Shown piece after piece: positions 16,392 through 25,990 of a DNA stretch of 64,000 nucleotides. The translations under genes were made by a program, and so were the position numbers. Numbering within the stretch: position 1 is the first letter of the stretch; each line of letters starts with the position of its first letter. A model generated the notes under the pieces. The model worked only from the letters and a program-made list of their open reading frames with translations, searched no databases and had not been told where the DNA came from. This DNA is from Mycobacterium persicum (GTDB lineage: Bacteria > Actinomycetota > Actinomycetes > Mycobacteriales > Mycobacteriaceae): contig NZ_MVIF01000008.1 of the NCBI RefSeq assembly GCF_002086675.1, positions 32,276 to 96,275 of the forward strand. The letters are read 5' to 3'.

Positions 16392-16837
16392 GGCGTGTCC
16401 TTGCGTGGGTAGTTGTTCGAAGGCCCAGACCACAGGCGCGGCGGCGGCGCCGTGCTTGATCATGGGCGAAAAAGCTAGCCGCGCAACGGCTATGAAAGCT
16501 CGTGCCGGCGCGCCAACAGCGATCCCGAAGATTGTGAGCGGATTACAAACGCACCCCCCGCGGTCCCGCTTTTACCCCCGGGCACCGAGGATGGCGCAAA
16601 ACAGGTTCTCTCGGATCACTCCAGCTGTGCAGACCCAACCTGTTCATCGCATTCGCGCACCCGGTCCCGGTGTCACGACTGTCTGTCCTTCATCGCGTCG
16701 GCTGGGCTTGACCACAAGGTCTACCCGGCTGAACCGGGCGATGGCGGCGTCGGCGAATCGTGTCATCGCTCGGCGTCGGATACGTCGACACGCCGCGGCG
16801 GGCGCCGGCTCGTTCCTCGCACCAACATTGCCGATCT
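16392..16837. other. Intergenic region, no gene seen
   Basis: About 445 bases between the starts of the WS/DGAT and PucR genes. Small frames exist on both strands, but none has a recognisable product or a convincing start. It should hold the two divergent promoters; I could not assign -10/-35 boxes. Confidence 0.5.
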
Positions 16838-16860
16838 CCGTTGTGACGTAGTCACAACGG
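16838..16860. promoter_or_regulatory. Perfect palindrome before the PucR regulator gene
   Basis: CCGTTGTGAC-gta-GTCACAACGG is a perfect 10-base inverted repeat with a 3-base spacer, ending 16 bases before the ATG at 16877. Its position over the likely promoter suggests autoregulation by the PucR protein or control by another dimeric regulator. Confidence 0.75.
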
Positions 16861-16876
16861 AGTATGTTAAGCCGCC

Positions 16877-18181
16877 ATGGAACCCGCGTGGGAACCACTA
16901 CGTGAGCCAGACGCCGAGAACGTCTGGAAGGAGCTGCTGCGCCCGATAGCCGCCGAACTGCGTGCTGCCGCCGCGGAATTGGCGCAACGGTGCGTCACCC
17001 AGATGCAGACGGAGATGCCGGTCCTATTTCCCGACCCGCAGTCCGTCAGGGAGAACACGGTCAGCACCGAGGCGGGCATCCGCCAACTGGCCGACATCAT
17101 CGACGTGGCCGGTGACCCTCGCGACGTCGAATTGCCCGCACCGACCCTGGCCATTGCCCGAGCAGGCGTGGTGCGCCAGATTCCGCTGGCCAATTTGATG
17201 CGGTTTTACCGGCTGGCCCAAACGTTGCTGTGGCAGTGGATGTGGGACCGGATCACGGCGGCCGCCACCGACCGGACGCAGCAGGCATTGGCGTTTCGAC
17301 TCGCCACCAGTTGGATGTTCGGCTACGTCGACGCGGCCTTGAACCGCGCGGAGCAGGCCTATGAGGCCGAACGCGAGATCTGGCTGCGTAACACCGCCGC
17401 GGCCCGCACGGACGCCATCGACGACATTGTGGCGAGACGCGAGCGTGACCCGCAGCGGGCGTCCAAACGGTTGCGCTACGACGTCAATCGCCACCACGTC
17501 GGGGTGGTCGCCTGGGTCGATTCGGCACCGGAGCACCGCGACGCTCAGTCACCGCTGAACGGGGCGCTCACCACGCTTGCACGCGAGATGCGGGCCGACA
17601 CAACCCTGATCCACCCGGGCGGCTCTCTGGTGGCATTCGGCTGGTTTAGCTGGCGAAGCGACATTGGCACAGCCGGTTTTGACACCACAGGCGTCTCGAC
17701 ACGTCGGCCCACACTTCCGGATGGTGTTCGCGTCGGTATCGGCGAGCCCGGACATGGACTGAAGGGCTTCCGCCGCAGTCATATCGAAGCATCCAATGCC
17801 CGTCGGGTCGCGTCGCTGGCCGGCGCCCGCGCCGGCACGCTGACGCATTACCGGGACGTTGCGGTCGCCGCGCTGGCCAGTTGCGACGCCGAACACGCGG
17901 CGTCGTTCGTCCATCGGGTGCTTGGTCCGCTGGCCACCGACGACGAGGCGACCTACCGGGTGGCTACGACGTTGTCGGTGTACCTGCAGGAGAACCGCAG
18001 CCGGGTCCGAACGGCGCAGCGGCTCACCGTGCATCCCAACACGGTCAGCTACCGCGTTGACCAAGCCGAAAAGATCCTCGGTCGCAGCATCGACACCGAC
18101 AGCCTCGACCTCGCGGTGGCCCTGGTGCTACTGCCCACGCTGCCGGGGCTCATCCGCGAGCGCCGCGCCGCCGAACCGTGA
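16877..18181 (+). CDS. PucR/CdaR-type transcriptional regulator
   Basis: A 434-residue regulator of the mycobacterial PucR group. Residues ~20-165 form an all-helical RsbRD-like N-terminal domain (IPLANLMRFYRLAQTLLWQWMWDRI), the middle resembles a GGDEF-like CdaR fold (VRVGIGEPGHGLKGFRRSHIEASNARRVA), and the C-terminus is an HTH_30 (TLSVYLQENRSRVRTAQRLTVHPNTVSYRVDQAEKILGR). Such proteins often activate adjacent catabolic genes in response to substrate. It stands 296 bases before the cupin dioxygenase gene on the same strand, with a perfect palindrome in front of it. Confidence 0.87.
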   Translation: MEPAWEPLREPDAENVWKELLRPIAAELRAAAAELAQRCVTQMQTEMPVLFPDPQSVRENTVSTEAGIRQLADIIDVAGDPRDVELPAPTLAIARAGVVRQIPLANLMRFYRLAQTLLWQWMWDRITAAATDRTQQALAFRLATSWMFGYVDAALNRAEQAYEAEREIWLRNTAAARTDAIDDIVARRERDPQRASKRLRYDVNRHHVGVVAWVDSAPEHRDAQSPLNGALTTLAREMRADTTLIHPGGSLVAFGWFSWRSDIGTAGFDTTGVSTRRPTLPDGVRVGIGEPGHGLKGFRRSHIEASNARRVASLAGARAGTLTHYRDVAVAALASCDAEHAASFVHRVLGPLATDDEATYRVATTLSVYLQENRSRVRTAQRLTVHPNTVSYRVDQAEKILGRSIDTDSLDLAVALVLLPTLPGLIRERRAAEP

Positions 18182-18477
18182 CCTGCCTCCGAACCGTTCA
18201 CCACAACCAATTGCCCTCGGGTGTAAGAGATTCCGCGGCAGGGCAGTGCACCTCGTGGCGCCGCGCCACCGGTTGACCAGCCGCTCGGGCAAAGCATCCT
18301 GAGCCTTCGTCACGGGTGAGCAAGCCGGCGTGGCTCCATCCGCTCGCACTGTGACGTGAACACAAGCGGGCGCACCAACCTTAGCGTCGCGCGCCAAGGA
18401 ATTAGCCGCAGCCGCCCTTACCGTTTCAGTCAGTTGGCCGATTGGCCACCAACGATGAAGAAGCAAGGAGCACCCCG

Positions 18478-18945
18478 ATGCAAACGCTGCAAGAGCTCGA
18501 CGTCAACTACATGAGCGGCGCCGACAATCCCTGGATCCCCTTCACCCCGCTCACCGACAAGGTGTTCCTCAAGTACTGGAAGGTCGACCCGGTTCGCGGC
18601 GAGATCATCGTCTCGATGAAGTTTCCCGGCGGGCTCGAGCTGCCCCCTCACTACCACACCGGCATCGTGATCGGGCACACCGTATCCGGGGCTTGGTGCT
18701 ACCAGGAAAACAACTGGGTCTCCCGCGCCGGCGACACCGTCTACGAGGTGGCCGGCTCCAGGCACACCCCAGAGAGTGTGGAGGATACCGAGGTGTTCTT
18801 CGTCATCGTTGGCGAGTTGCTGTTCATCGACGAGAACAACACCATCCTGTGGCAGGAGAACCACAAGACCTCCATCGAGCGCTACACCACCTACTGCGCC
18901 GACCACGGCATCCCAGCCCGCGACCTGACGAGCTGGGACGCGTAA
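18478..18945 (+). CDS. Cupin dioxygenase, 2,4'-dihydroxyacetophenone dioxygenase-like
   Basis: A 155-residue single-domain cupin. Metal ligands are visible as His58 and His60 in PPHYHTG and His96 in GSRHTPE; IVIGHTVSGAWCYQENNW is the family signature I associate with 2,4'-dihydroxyacetophenone dioxygenase and acetylacetone-cleaving relatives. Those enzymes use Fe(II) and oxygen to split a carbon-carbon bond next to a ketone without cofactors. AAGGAG (18465-18470) is 7 bases before the ATG. A PucR regulator precedes it. The substrate here may be an aryl or alkyl hydroxyketone (inference); some homologues are annotated only as cupin or ChrR-like. Confidence 0.78.
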   Translation: MQTLQELDVNYMSGADNPWIPFTPLTDKVFLKYWKVDPVRGEIIVSMKFPGGLELPPHYHTGIVIGHTVSGAWCYQENNWVSRAGDTVYEVAGSRHTPESVEDTEVFFVIVGELLFIDENNTILWQENHKTSIERYTTYCADHGIPARDLTSWDA

Positions 18946-19075
18946 TAGACCGGGCGGTCGGCCGAAGCCCTGCTGCAACACCGCCAGTAGGCGGCGCAGG
19001 GCGGCCGGCCGCATCCGTGCTAACGAGGTCAGGCCGGCGGCGGAACTTTCCGCCCAAAACTGAGACAATCGCCTC

Positions 19076-19231
19076 GTGCCCACCGAGCCCCCCAGCCCAC
19101 GACCGACCGCGCCGAAACCGCGGCAGCACGTCACGGCCGAGGATCTGGAGAGGTTCGGCGACGAGGAGCAGGTGCGCTCGGCGTGGGACGAGAGCCGGCT
19201 CCGCGACGAGCAACCGCCGCATCACCATTAG
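19076..19231 (+). CDS. Small hypothetical protein (51 aa)
   Basis: A GTG-started frame of 51 codons reading MPTEPPSPRPTAPKPRQH, then an acidic helix (TAEDLERFGDEEQVRSAWDE) and a His-rich end (QPPHHH). It is proline-rich at the N-terminus. It lies directly before the AbiEii-type remnant, so it could be the partner of a decayed toxin-antitoxin locus, but I recognise no antitoxin fold. Low confidence. Confidence 0.35.
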   Translation: MPTEPPSPRPTAPKPRQHVTAEDLERFGDEEQVRSAWDESRLRDEQPPHHH

Positions 19232-19289
19232 CGTGCCGCGCCGACCCCATCCCAACCGCCGGGGCTGCGCGGAGGCTACCGTGCGCGGC

Positions 19290-19629
19290 GTTCGATTCGG
19301 CCAGTATCCCGGGCCTGCCCGCGTTCGCCGCATCAAAGACCGCGAGATGGGCAGACCGACTCGCACCTCGCGACCTCTGGGACCTCTGGGCGCTAAGCCG
19401 GCTCGGCGCAATCGACGCGACCGCTGCCGAGCTGTTCCGCCGATACGGACCTACCGACAAGCCCCCGGCGCCGCACCTGTTCAACCGCGCCGCGTCCGAC
19501 GCCGACTGGCAGTCACAGCGGGCCGGCCAAACCCGCCTCAGCATCTCCGCGGTGGAAGCGCTCACAGCAGTACGTGAGGCTTGGCGGCAGGCGTTGCTAC
19601 CCACAGGAACCCTCATCAACGACGAATAG
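19290..19629 (+). pseudogene. AbiEii/AbiGii-type nucleotidyltransferase toxin, C-terminal remnant
   Basis: The segment PGLPAFAASKTARWADRLAPRDLWDLWALSRLGAIDA through AGQTRLSISAVEALTAVREAW is the C-terminal third of the AbiEii nucleotidyltransferase family (the usual 'K..AW.DR.APRDL.DLW' helix). The upstream catalytic domain with the GSxxD motif is absent; the in-frame upstream sequence is unrelated Arg/Pro/Ala-rich text. The full toxin, part of type IV toxin-antitoxin/abortive infection systems, is therefore not made here. Confidence 0.7.
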
Positions 19630-19696
19630 CCGATGACGTCGAAAACTCGGTCTTGAAAAGCATTCTCAGCAGGCGAGGGGCCGCCACCAGTGCCGC

Positions 19697-19794
19697 GCGG
19701 CGACCGAGAGCTGTATGCCACGATGGCCCGGGGAACTGGAGCCGACATCGCCGGCTGCCGCGGGTGGACTTCGAGTCAGCCGCGATTCCGCGCC
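19697..19794 (+). pseudogene. Aldehyde dehydrogenase N-terminal fragment (degraded copy)
   Basis: The bases from GGCGACCGAG to the GAGTCAGCC... stretch match 22758-22850 of the intact aldehyde dehydrogenase gene downstream, including TGTATGCCACGAT-GCCCGGGGAAC with one substitution and TTCGAGTCAG. Small indels break the frame. It ends where the STAND ATPase gene's stop codon begins (19795), so two remnants meet at this point. Confidence 0.75.
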
Positions 19795-22374
19795 CTAGAC
19801 GGTTGAGACCTTAAGCGATGCCGCCATATTCGACGCCGCCGTACTTGACACGAAATCCCGGACACACTGTGACGCCGGATCGGAGGAACTGAATTCCTCT
19901 GTTGCCGCGGTGTCCTGCGCGAGGCGGAGCAGCTGCGGTCCCTCGTCGATGAGCAATCGGCTAAATCCAAGCGCGGCACAGGTTCTCAGCGCTGGCGCTA
20001 GGACGCGCCGCGCTTCGTCGGTCTCGCCAGCTGTCGAGAGGCAGAGCGCCAATTGGAGCGTGGCGCCCAGGTGTGCACGCGGGCGCTTGCCCTGGTCGAC
20101 ATGACGAAGTTGGGCGCGGGCCCGCTCGCAAGCTGCCCCGACCGCCGAGTGGCTGCCGTCGCGCAGGAGCAGTCGGACTTGTGAGTCTTCCCTGAGTTCG
20201 GCTGTCTCGTAGCCGATTCCGTCGAGTGCTTGTGCACTTTGACCCATGACTCGCGCAGCGAGCCCCTCGTCGATCTCGTCGGTCGACATCGCGGCTAATC
20301 GAACCCGCTCATAAATGAGGCGAGCTTCGAGTCGTGGTAGTCGCGCTGCGGCTGCAATTTCCAGGCCTTCGGCGATACGACGGTCTGCGGCGGGCTTGTC
20401 GCCGCGCGCCATTTTCAGCCGTGCTCCCGTCCCGAATGTCGCGAACATGATGTCGACGATTCCACCCTCGGCGCCGAGTTCGTAGGCGTCGTCGAGCAAT
20501 GCCTCGGCTTCGTCGAGTTGACCGCGTTCGTAGAGAAGCTGCCCCAGCAACGAGCCGGCGAGCTTGGCGATATAGGTGGGGCGACCGGACGGCAGCAGCG
20601 CGATTCGGATGCCTTGTCGCAGGTGCGCTTCGGCGCCGGCGACGTCGAGCCGCTCGTTCGCGGCGATCGCGGCAAGACAGTGTCCGTAGGTAACGCTGAG
20701 TGCGCCGGAGGTCTTCTGATGGAATGGTCCTGCCCACTTCTGCCAGCGAAGCGCGTCATCGAAGTCCCATACTCGAAGCGCACAAAATGAGGCGAGATCG
20801 GCTGCGCGGCAAAGAATCCAGGGGCGCAGTGTATCGGCCCGGTCCACACATGCCTGTACCGCGACATCGGCAAAGGGGTGGACGCGATCCTGGAAGGCGG
20901 CGAGTATTGCGACAAGGAGGTCCAATTCGGCGCGCAGGTCGCCGGCCTGATCGCTCGGAACCGAGTCGACGGCGTTCTCAGCCAATCGAAGCGCTTCCAG
21001 CACCCCCGCCGAGCGGCTCAGTGCAACGTTCGCCCAGGCAAGGTCTGCCTGCAGCCTGGGGCGCACCTCGGCGTATTGCGCCGGCAACTTGGCCGCAAGC
21101 CCGATCAACGTATGCATCTTGTTCTGTTCGTGCAGATCCCCGGCCGCCTGCTCGACAGCGTCGACCGCTTGCCGTGCGTCGCCGGCGAGCAGCAACTGAT
21201 CGACGGCCGGGCTGAGCATCTGGTGTTCGATAAACCACTGCGCGGCTCGGCGGCGTAGCCCCGGTATGCGGTCAACCGCGTCACGCTCGAGGCGATGCAG
21301 CAGGTACTCGGCGAACAGGTCATGATATTGAAACCACGATCCTTTAGCATCGATCCTGCGCAGGAATAGATTGCGCTTTTCAATCTCTTCGAGGAGGCCC
21401 TGGCTGTTGTGGTTATTGGTGAGCGCCGTCGCCAACCCGCTGCAGATCTGGTTGGTGACGCAGGTCGACATCAGGAAATCGAGGAGATCCGGCTCAAGGC
21501 TGTTTAAGACGTTGGACGCCAAATAGTCGTCTATTGCTTCGTGTGCGTCATGTCGCCCGGACAGATTCTCGATGAGCGCGGCCGGGTCAGCCTGGTCGCG
21601 AAGCGACAAGGACGCCAGTTGCAGGGCGGCGGCCCGTCCGCCGGTGGACTCCTCGAGTTCGGCGACATTGGCGGGCGTGAGTTTGAGACCGCGTCGCTTG
21701 ACCAGCAGCGCCCGGGACTCGTCGATATCGAACTTGAGAAGTGACTCGTCGATTTCTGTGAGCTCCCCCTGGGCCGCCAACCCGTCGAGCGGAAGGCCAG
21801 AACGCGTACGACTTGTGACAACCAAATGTAGGTGATGGCAGCCATTCTCAATTAAGTACGCCAATGCGTTCATCGTCTCGCTGTTGTCCACCAGATGCCA
21901 ATCATCGATCACCAGCGCGAGGGTTTGTTTATCGGAATGTAGGCCATGGAGCAAGGCGTAAAGGACATGTTGTTGTACATTTTCCAAATGCCCTTCGAAT
22001 TCTTGCTGTAGCGTGTCAGCAAGTTCTGGGAGGGTAGCGCGGACCGCCTTAATCAGGTGAGTGAGAAACCAAACCGCGTTGTTGTCGTCGCTATCTATAG
22101 CCAACCATGCGGTCTTCACTTTCTGCTTGGTGAGAGTTTTGACCCACTGCTTGGCGACGGTGCTCTTGCCGTAACCGCCCGGCGCGTGGATCAGGACCAG
22201 CTTTGGTCGTGGCCCCGACCCGAGCCGGTCCAGGATTCCTTGCCTCGGCAGGTCTGCGCGCCTCCAGTCGGTGTACGCGTGGAACCCGCTGATGAGTGCC
22301 GCGATGAGCACCGGACTCAGAATCGCCAGGGTAAAGCCGATGATGGTCAGGTAGGAGCCGAGAACCGCGGCCAT
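19795..22374 (-). CDS. Membrane-anchored STAND ATPase of MalT/LuxR type lacking the HTH
   Basis: An 859-residue protein. Residues ~8-30 are a transmembrane helix (YLTIIGFTLAILSPVLIAAL). Residues 63-72 are Walker A (HAPGGYGKST) and ~152-160 Walker B (LALVIDDWH); RSGLPLDGLAAQGELTEI is the usual LuxR-family sensor/linker; from ~400 on it is tetratricopeptide-like helical repeats. MalT-type regulators end in a LuxR HTH (~60 residues); here the protein stops at SLKVSTV without one, at the boundary with the aldehyde dehydrogenase fragment. A truncated regulator or a membrane-bound signalling ATPase are both possible. The start at 22374 is the ATG just before the membrane segment; the frame extends 26 codons further with no similarity. 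Confidence 0.82.
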   Translation of the reverse strand: MAAVLGSYLTIIGFTLAILSPVLIAALISGFHAYTDWRRADLPRQGILDRLGSGPRPKLVLIHAPGGYGKSTVAKQWVKTLTKQKVKTAWLAIDSDDNNAVWFLTHLIKAVRATLPELADTLQQEFEGHLENVQQHVLYALLHGLHSDKQTLALVIDDWHLVDNSETMNALAYLIENGCHHLHLVVTSRTRSGLPLDGLAAQGELTEIDESLLKFDIDESRALLVKRRGLKLTPANVAELEESTGGRAAALQLASLSLRDQADPAALIENLSGRHDAHEAIDDYLASNVLNSLEPDLLDFLMSTCVTNQICSGLATALTNNHNSQGLLEEIEKRNLFLRRIDAKGSWFQYHDLFAEYLLHRLERDAVDRIPGLRRRAAQWFIEHQMLSPAVDQLLLAGDARQAVDAVEQAAGDLHEQNKMHTLIGLAAKLPAQYAEVRPRLQADLAWANVALSRSAGVLEALRLAENAVDSVPSDQAGDLRAELDLLVAILAAFQDRVHPFADVAVQACVDRADTLRPWILCRAADLASFCALRVWDFDDALRWQKWAGPFHQKTSGALSVTYGHCLAAIAANERLDVAGAEAHLRQGIRIALLPSGRPTYIAKLAGSLLGQLLYERGQLDEAEALLDDAYELGAEGGIVDIMFATFGTGARLKMARGDKPAADRRIAEGLEIAAAARLPRLEARLIYERVRLAAMSTDEIDEGLAARVMGQSAQALDGIGYETAELREDSQVRLLLRDGSHSAVGAACERARAQLRHVDQGKRPRAHLGATLQLALCLSTAGETDEARRVLAPALRTCAALGFSRLLIDEGPQLLRLAQDTAATEEFSSSDPASQCVRDFVSSTAASNMAASLKVSTV

Positions 22375-22669
22375 GGTGGGAATCTCTTTCTCCGTACGGC
22401 GGATCGGGTGAGCCTGGTGTCGGCGAGGAAATCGTCGACTAGCTCGTCGCAACAGACGGCATGGCCGAAAGATATCGCGGTCATCACGTCGATCGCTGCT
22501 CCCCGAAGGGGGTGCTTTTGTCTCCTTTACGGATCATTGCCCAGACCGACACAGCGGTGCACAAGCTTATTTCCGGCAGGTGAGTTACCCGAACCCTCCG
22601 TTCGGGCGATGGTGCTTCGCGGTGCCGCCCCTGTTGACTTGATCCCGACTTGAAATCGGAGGCGTCAAC

Positions 22670-24187
22670 GTGGCAACGGACATCAAGCACTATCAAATGT
22701 TCATCAACGGAAAGCATGTCGACTCGGACGAGATGGACGAGATCCGCGACCCGGCGACCGAGGAAGTGTATGCCACGATAGCCCGGGGAACGGCCGAGCA
22801 CGCCGACGCCGCGGTGGCTGCGGCGCGCGCGGCATTCGAGTCAGGCTCATGGTCGCGGTTGACTCCAGCCGAGCGATCGCGGGTGCTGACCCAGATCGCC
22901 GAGCGCCTAGGCAACGAGATCGAGGACCTCGTCGAGCTGGAGATCCACGCCAACGGCGCCACGGTGCGGCAGGCGACGGGTTTCCATGTCGGCTACGCGG
23001 CGCCGCACTTTGCGTACTTCGCCGAGCTTGCCGCCTCTTACCAATGGGAGCGGCAGGTGACGACGCCCGCCTTTCCGACGCTGTCGACGAACGTGATACG
23101 CCATGAGCCGCTCGGTGTCTGCGCCGCGATCGTGCCCTGGAATTTCCCTCTGCTGCTGGGCATTTGGAAGATCGGCCCAGCGCTGGCGGCCGGCAACTCG
23201 GTGGTCATCAAGCCCGACGAAAAGACTCCGTTGACGCTGCTGCGCCTGTGCGAGATCGCCCACAAATGCGGGGTACCCGACGGTGTCATCAATCTTGTCA
23301 CCGGTCCCGGCGCAGAAGTGGGGGCCAGGTTGGCCGAACATCCTGATGTCGACAAGGTGGCGTTCACCGGGTCGACCGCAGTCGGCCGCGAAATAATGCG
23401 CCTGGCGTCGGGAACCGTGAAGAAGGTCTCCCTCGAGCTCGGCGGCAAGGGCGCGCAGGTGCTGCTCGACGACGCCGACCTCGACGTCGCCATCGACGGG
23501 GCACTGTTTGGCTGCATGCTGTACTCCGGCCAGATCTGCGAATCGGGCACACGCTTGCTGGTGTCCGACAAGATGTACGACCTCGTCGTGGACCGCCTCG
23601 TCGACCGCGCCTCGGCGCTCAAGCTCGGGGACACGACCGACTTCAATACCGACGTAGGACCGGTCATTTCCGCCAGACAGCGCGACCGGGTGCTGGCGTT
23701 CCTGGACAGCGCGAGGCAAAGCGGCGCCAAGGTCGCTCTCGGTGGCGGCGCGCCGCTGGGAGAGCGGTTCACGAAGGGCTACTGGATCGAGCCGACAATC
23801 CTCGCCGAAGTCAGCAATGACATGGAAGTCGCGCGGGAGGAGATCTTCGGGCCGGTCCTGTGCGTCCTGCGCTATACCGATGAAGCCGACGCGATCCGGC
23901 AGGCCAACGATTCGCCGTACGGCTTGAGCGCCGGGGTGTGGAGTACCGACTACGAACGTGCGATCGCAGTCGCATCGCAGCTGCGCGCCGGCACAGTGTG
24001 GATCAACAACTGGCACCAGATCGATACGGCACTGCCGTTTGGCGGTTATAAGCAAAGCGGTTTGGGCCGCGAGCTCGGCCCGCACGCGCTCGACGAGTAC
24101 ACCGAGACCAAGCATGTGCATATCGATCTCACGCAGAAGGTCGAGCGCCACATCTTCAATGCGCTGCTGTCGGAGCCACGCGCGTAG
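22670..24187 (+). CDS. Aldehyde dehydrogenase (NAD-dependent)
   Basis: A 505-residue aldehyde dehydrogenase. Visible motifs are PWNFPLLLGIWKIGPALAAGN, the Rossmann FTGSTAVG, the general-base Glu in SLELGGKGAQ, the nucleophile Cys in GQICESGTR, EEIFGPVLCVLRY, and PFGGYKQSGLGRE. It oxidises an aldehyde to the acid in the cytosol; similarity is greatest to betaine/vanillin-type enzymes and the substrate is open. The start is GTG 22670, seven bases after GGAGG (22658-22662). It is divergent from the STAND ATPase, separated by 295 bases. Confidence 0.9.
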   Translation: MATDIKHYQMFINGKHVDSDEMDEIRDPATEEVYATIARGTAEHADAAVAAARAAFESGSWSRLTPAERSRVLTQIAERLGNEIEDLVELEIHANGATVRQATGFHVGYAAPHFAYFAELAASYQWERQVTTPAFPTLSTNVIRHEPLGVCAAIVPWNFPLLLGIWKIGPALAAGNSVVIKPDEKTPLTLLRLCEIAHKCGVPDGVINLVTGPGAEVGARLAEHPDVDKVAFTGSTAVGREIMRLASGTVKKVSLELGGKGAQVLLDDADLDVAIDGALFGCMLYSGQICESGTRLLVSDKMYDLVVDRLVDRASALKLGDTTDFNTDVGPVISARQRDRVLAFLDSARQSGAKVALGGGAPLGERFTKGYWIEPTILAEVSNDMEVAREEIFGPVLCVLRYTDEADAIRQANDSPYGLSAGVWSTDYERAIAVASQLRAGTVWINNWHQIDTALPFGGYKQSGLGRELGPHALDEYTETKHVHIDLTQKVERHIFNALLSEPRA

Positions 24188-24407
24188 CAGACGCTGCCGG
24201 GCAGACGCTGCCGGTTCTCGTCGTGACTGCGCGCCGGACGCCGCGGACATTGATGCCACGGTTTGCGGAGCGCCGTCCCAGTCGTCACTTCAGTAACGCG
24301 AGCTGGGCGGCACTCGGCCGTGAAACGCGATATCGCCCGCGATATCAACAGGTTTGGGCCTTCGCGCCGATCAGAACATGTCGGTGCCCCCTCGTAGAAT
24401 CCGGGGT

Positions 24408-25757
24408 ATGTCAGCGAGCACGCGTGAGGAGATCGTGGCAGTCCTTGATGCGTCTGACGACTCCCAGGACCAGTTGTGCGGGTTGACGTTTGATGCGCTG
24501 ACGACCCCGGAGCTGCTGCGGGTGATGGAGCGCCTGGAACGCCGGGAGCGCCGCTCACGATCGGTGCGCCATGTGCTGATCAACCACCTCGCCACCCGCG
24601 CCGGCGAAGAAGAACTCGGCGGCAAACTCCCAGCGGCATTGGCCGATCGGCTGCGCATCACCAAAGCCGAAGCCAACCGCTGGATCGCCGAGGCCGAAGA
24701 CCTCGGCCAGCGCCGGGCGCTGACCGGGGAGCCGTTGGCGCCGAAGCTGACGGCGACCGCGGCCGCCCAACGCGCCGGGATGATCGGGGACGCGCACATC
24801 CGGGTGATCCGTGACTTCGTCTCCCATCTGCCCGCCGCGGTGGACCCCGGCACCCGCGAGGCCGCCGAAAAAGACTTGGCCGGCAAAGCGTGTGACTTCC
24901 GCCCCGACCAGGTGGCCAAGTACGCCCATGAGTTGATGGCGCTGCTGCACCCCGATGGCGACTACGCCGAGGAAGAACGGGCCCGCAAACGCGGCCTCAT
25001 CCTCGGTCGACAGGAATACGACGGTATGTCGCGCCTCAGCGGCCTGATCACCCCCGAACTACGGGCGTTGCTCGAAACCGCCTGGGCCAAACTGGCCGCG
25101 CCCGGCGCGTGCCATCCCGAGGACGACACCCCAGTCTTGGAGCCCGACCCGGGCCGCCGCGACACCCGCAGCCAACCCCAACGCCAGCATGACGCCCTGG
25201 CCGCCGGTCTGCACGCGCTGTTGGCCTCCGGGGACCTGGGCAGCCACAACGGGCTACCCGTGTCGATCATCGTCACCACCACGCTGAAAGATCTGGAAGC
25301 CGCCGCCGGGCGGGCCCGCACCGGCGGGGGCACCCGGGTACCCATGTCGCAGCTGATCCGCTGGGCCGCCACGTCGCATCACTACTTGGCCGTCTTCGAT
25401 CAAGCCAAACCGCTGGCGTTGTTCCACACCAAGCGCTTTGCCAACCTCGCCCAGCGAATCATGCTGGCGGCCAAGGACGGCAGCTGCACCCGCCCCGGCT
25501 GCACCGCCCCGGCCTACCACAGCCAAGCCCATCATGTCAGCGGCTGGCCCAACACCCACTACACCGACATCGGCGACCTCACCCTGGCCTGCGGCGTCGA
25601 TAATCGCCTCGCCGAAAAAGGTTGGACGACTCGCAAGAATGCAAAAGGTGACACCGAATGGCTCCCGCCGGCCCACCTCGATCACGGCCAACCGCGGGTC
25701 AACACCTTCCATCATCCCGAGAAACTCTTCGCACCCGACGAGGATGGCGACCCTTAG
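24408..25757 (+). CDS. DUF222/HNH endonuclease-domain protein (13E12 repeat family)
   Basis: A 449-residue member of the mycobacterial 13E12/DUF222 family. The DUF222 part runs to about residue 330 ([65 protein letters not shown]) and a C-terminal HNH fold follows ([21 protein letters not shown], then [15 protein letters not shown]). These multicopy genes are linked to REP13E12 elements and phage attachment sites; the biochemical role is unknown. The ATG at 24408 starts the conserved [10 protein letters not shown]. Confidence 0.9.
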   Translation: MSASTREEIVAVLDASDDSQDQLCGLTFDALTTPELLRVMERLERRERRSRSVRHVLINHLATRAGEEELGGKLPAALADRLRITKAEANRWIAEAEDLGQRRALTGEPLAPKLTATAAAQRAGMIGDAHIRVIRDFVSHLPAAVDPGTREAAEKDLAGKACDFRPDQVAKYAHELMALLHPDGDYAEEERARKRGLILGRQEYDGMSRLSGLITPELRALLETAWAKLAAPGACHPEDDTPVLEPDPGRRDTRSQPQRQHDALAAGLHALLASGDLGSHNGLPVSIIVTTTLKDLEAAAGRARTGGGTRVPMSQLIRWAATSHHYLAVFDQAKPLALFHTKRFANLAQRIMLAAKDGSCTRPGCTAPAYHSQAHHVSGWPNTHYTDIGDLTLACGVDNRLAEKGWTTRKNAKGDTEWLPPAHLDHGQPRVNTFHHPEKLFAPDEDGDP

Positions 25758-25990
25758 GTTCAGCCATCAACAGGACCTCCCGCGGCGAATCCGCATGCGC
25801 ACAACGACTTCGAGCAAACCGAACCGCCGGGCCTTGGTGTGTGCGATCCCCGCACACGTCCACCCCATGCTCTGCTCGACCGCCGGCAGGGCGCCGCAGC
25901 GCGTGCTCGTCGCGATCAGCCTGACCTCCGACGAACTTATGGGCGCGGCGTGGCTCGTGCCTAATCACGTTGAGCCGCAAGGCTATCCGA

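Noticed and set aside
25758..25990. Short frame reading RRALVCAIPAHVHPML, like a glycosyltransferase N-terminus
   Set aside because: Only a few residues fit and the rest does not follow; too little to call a remnant.
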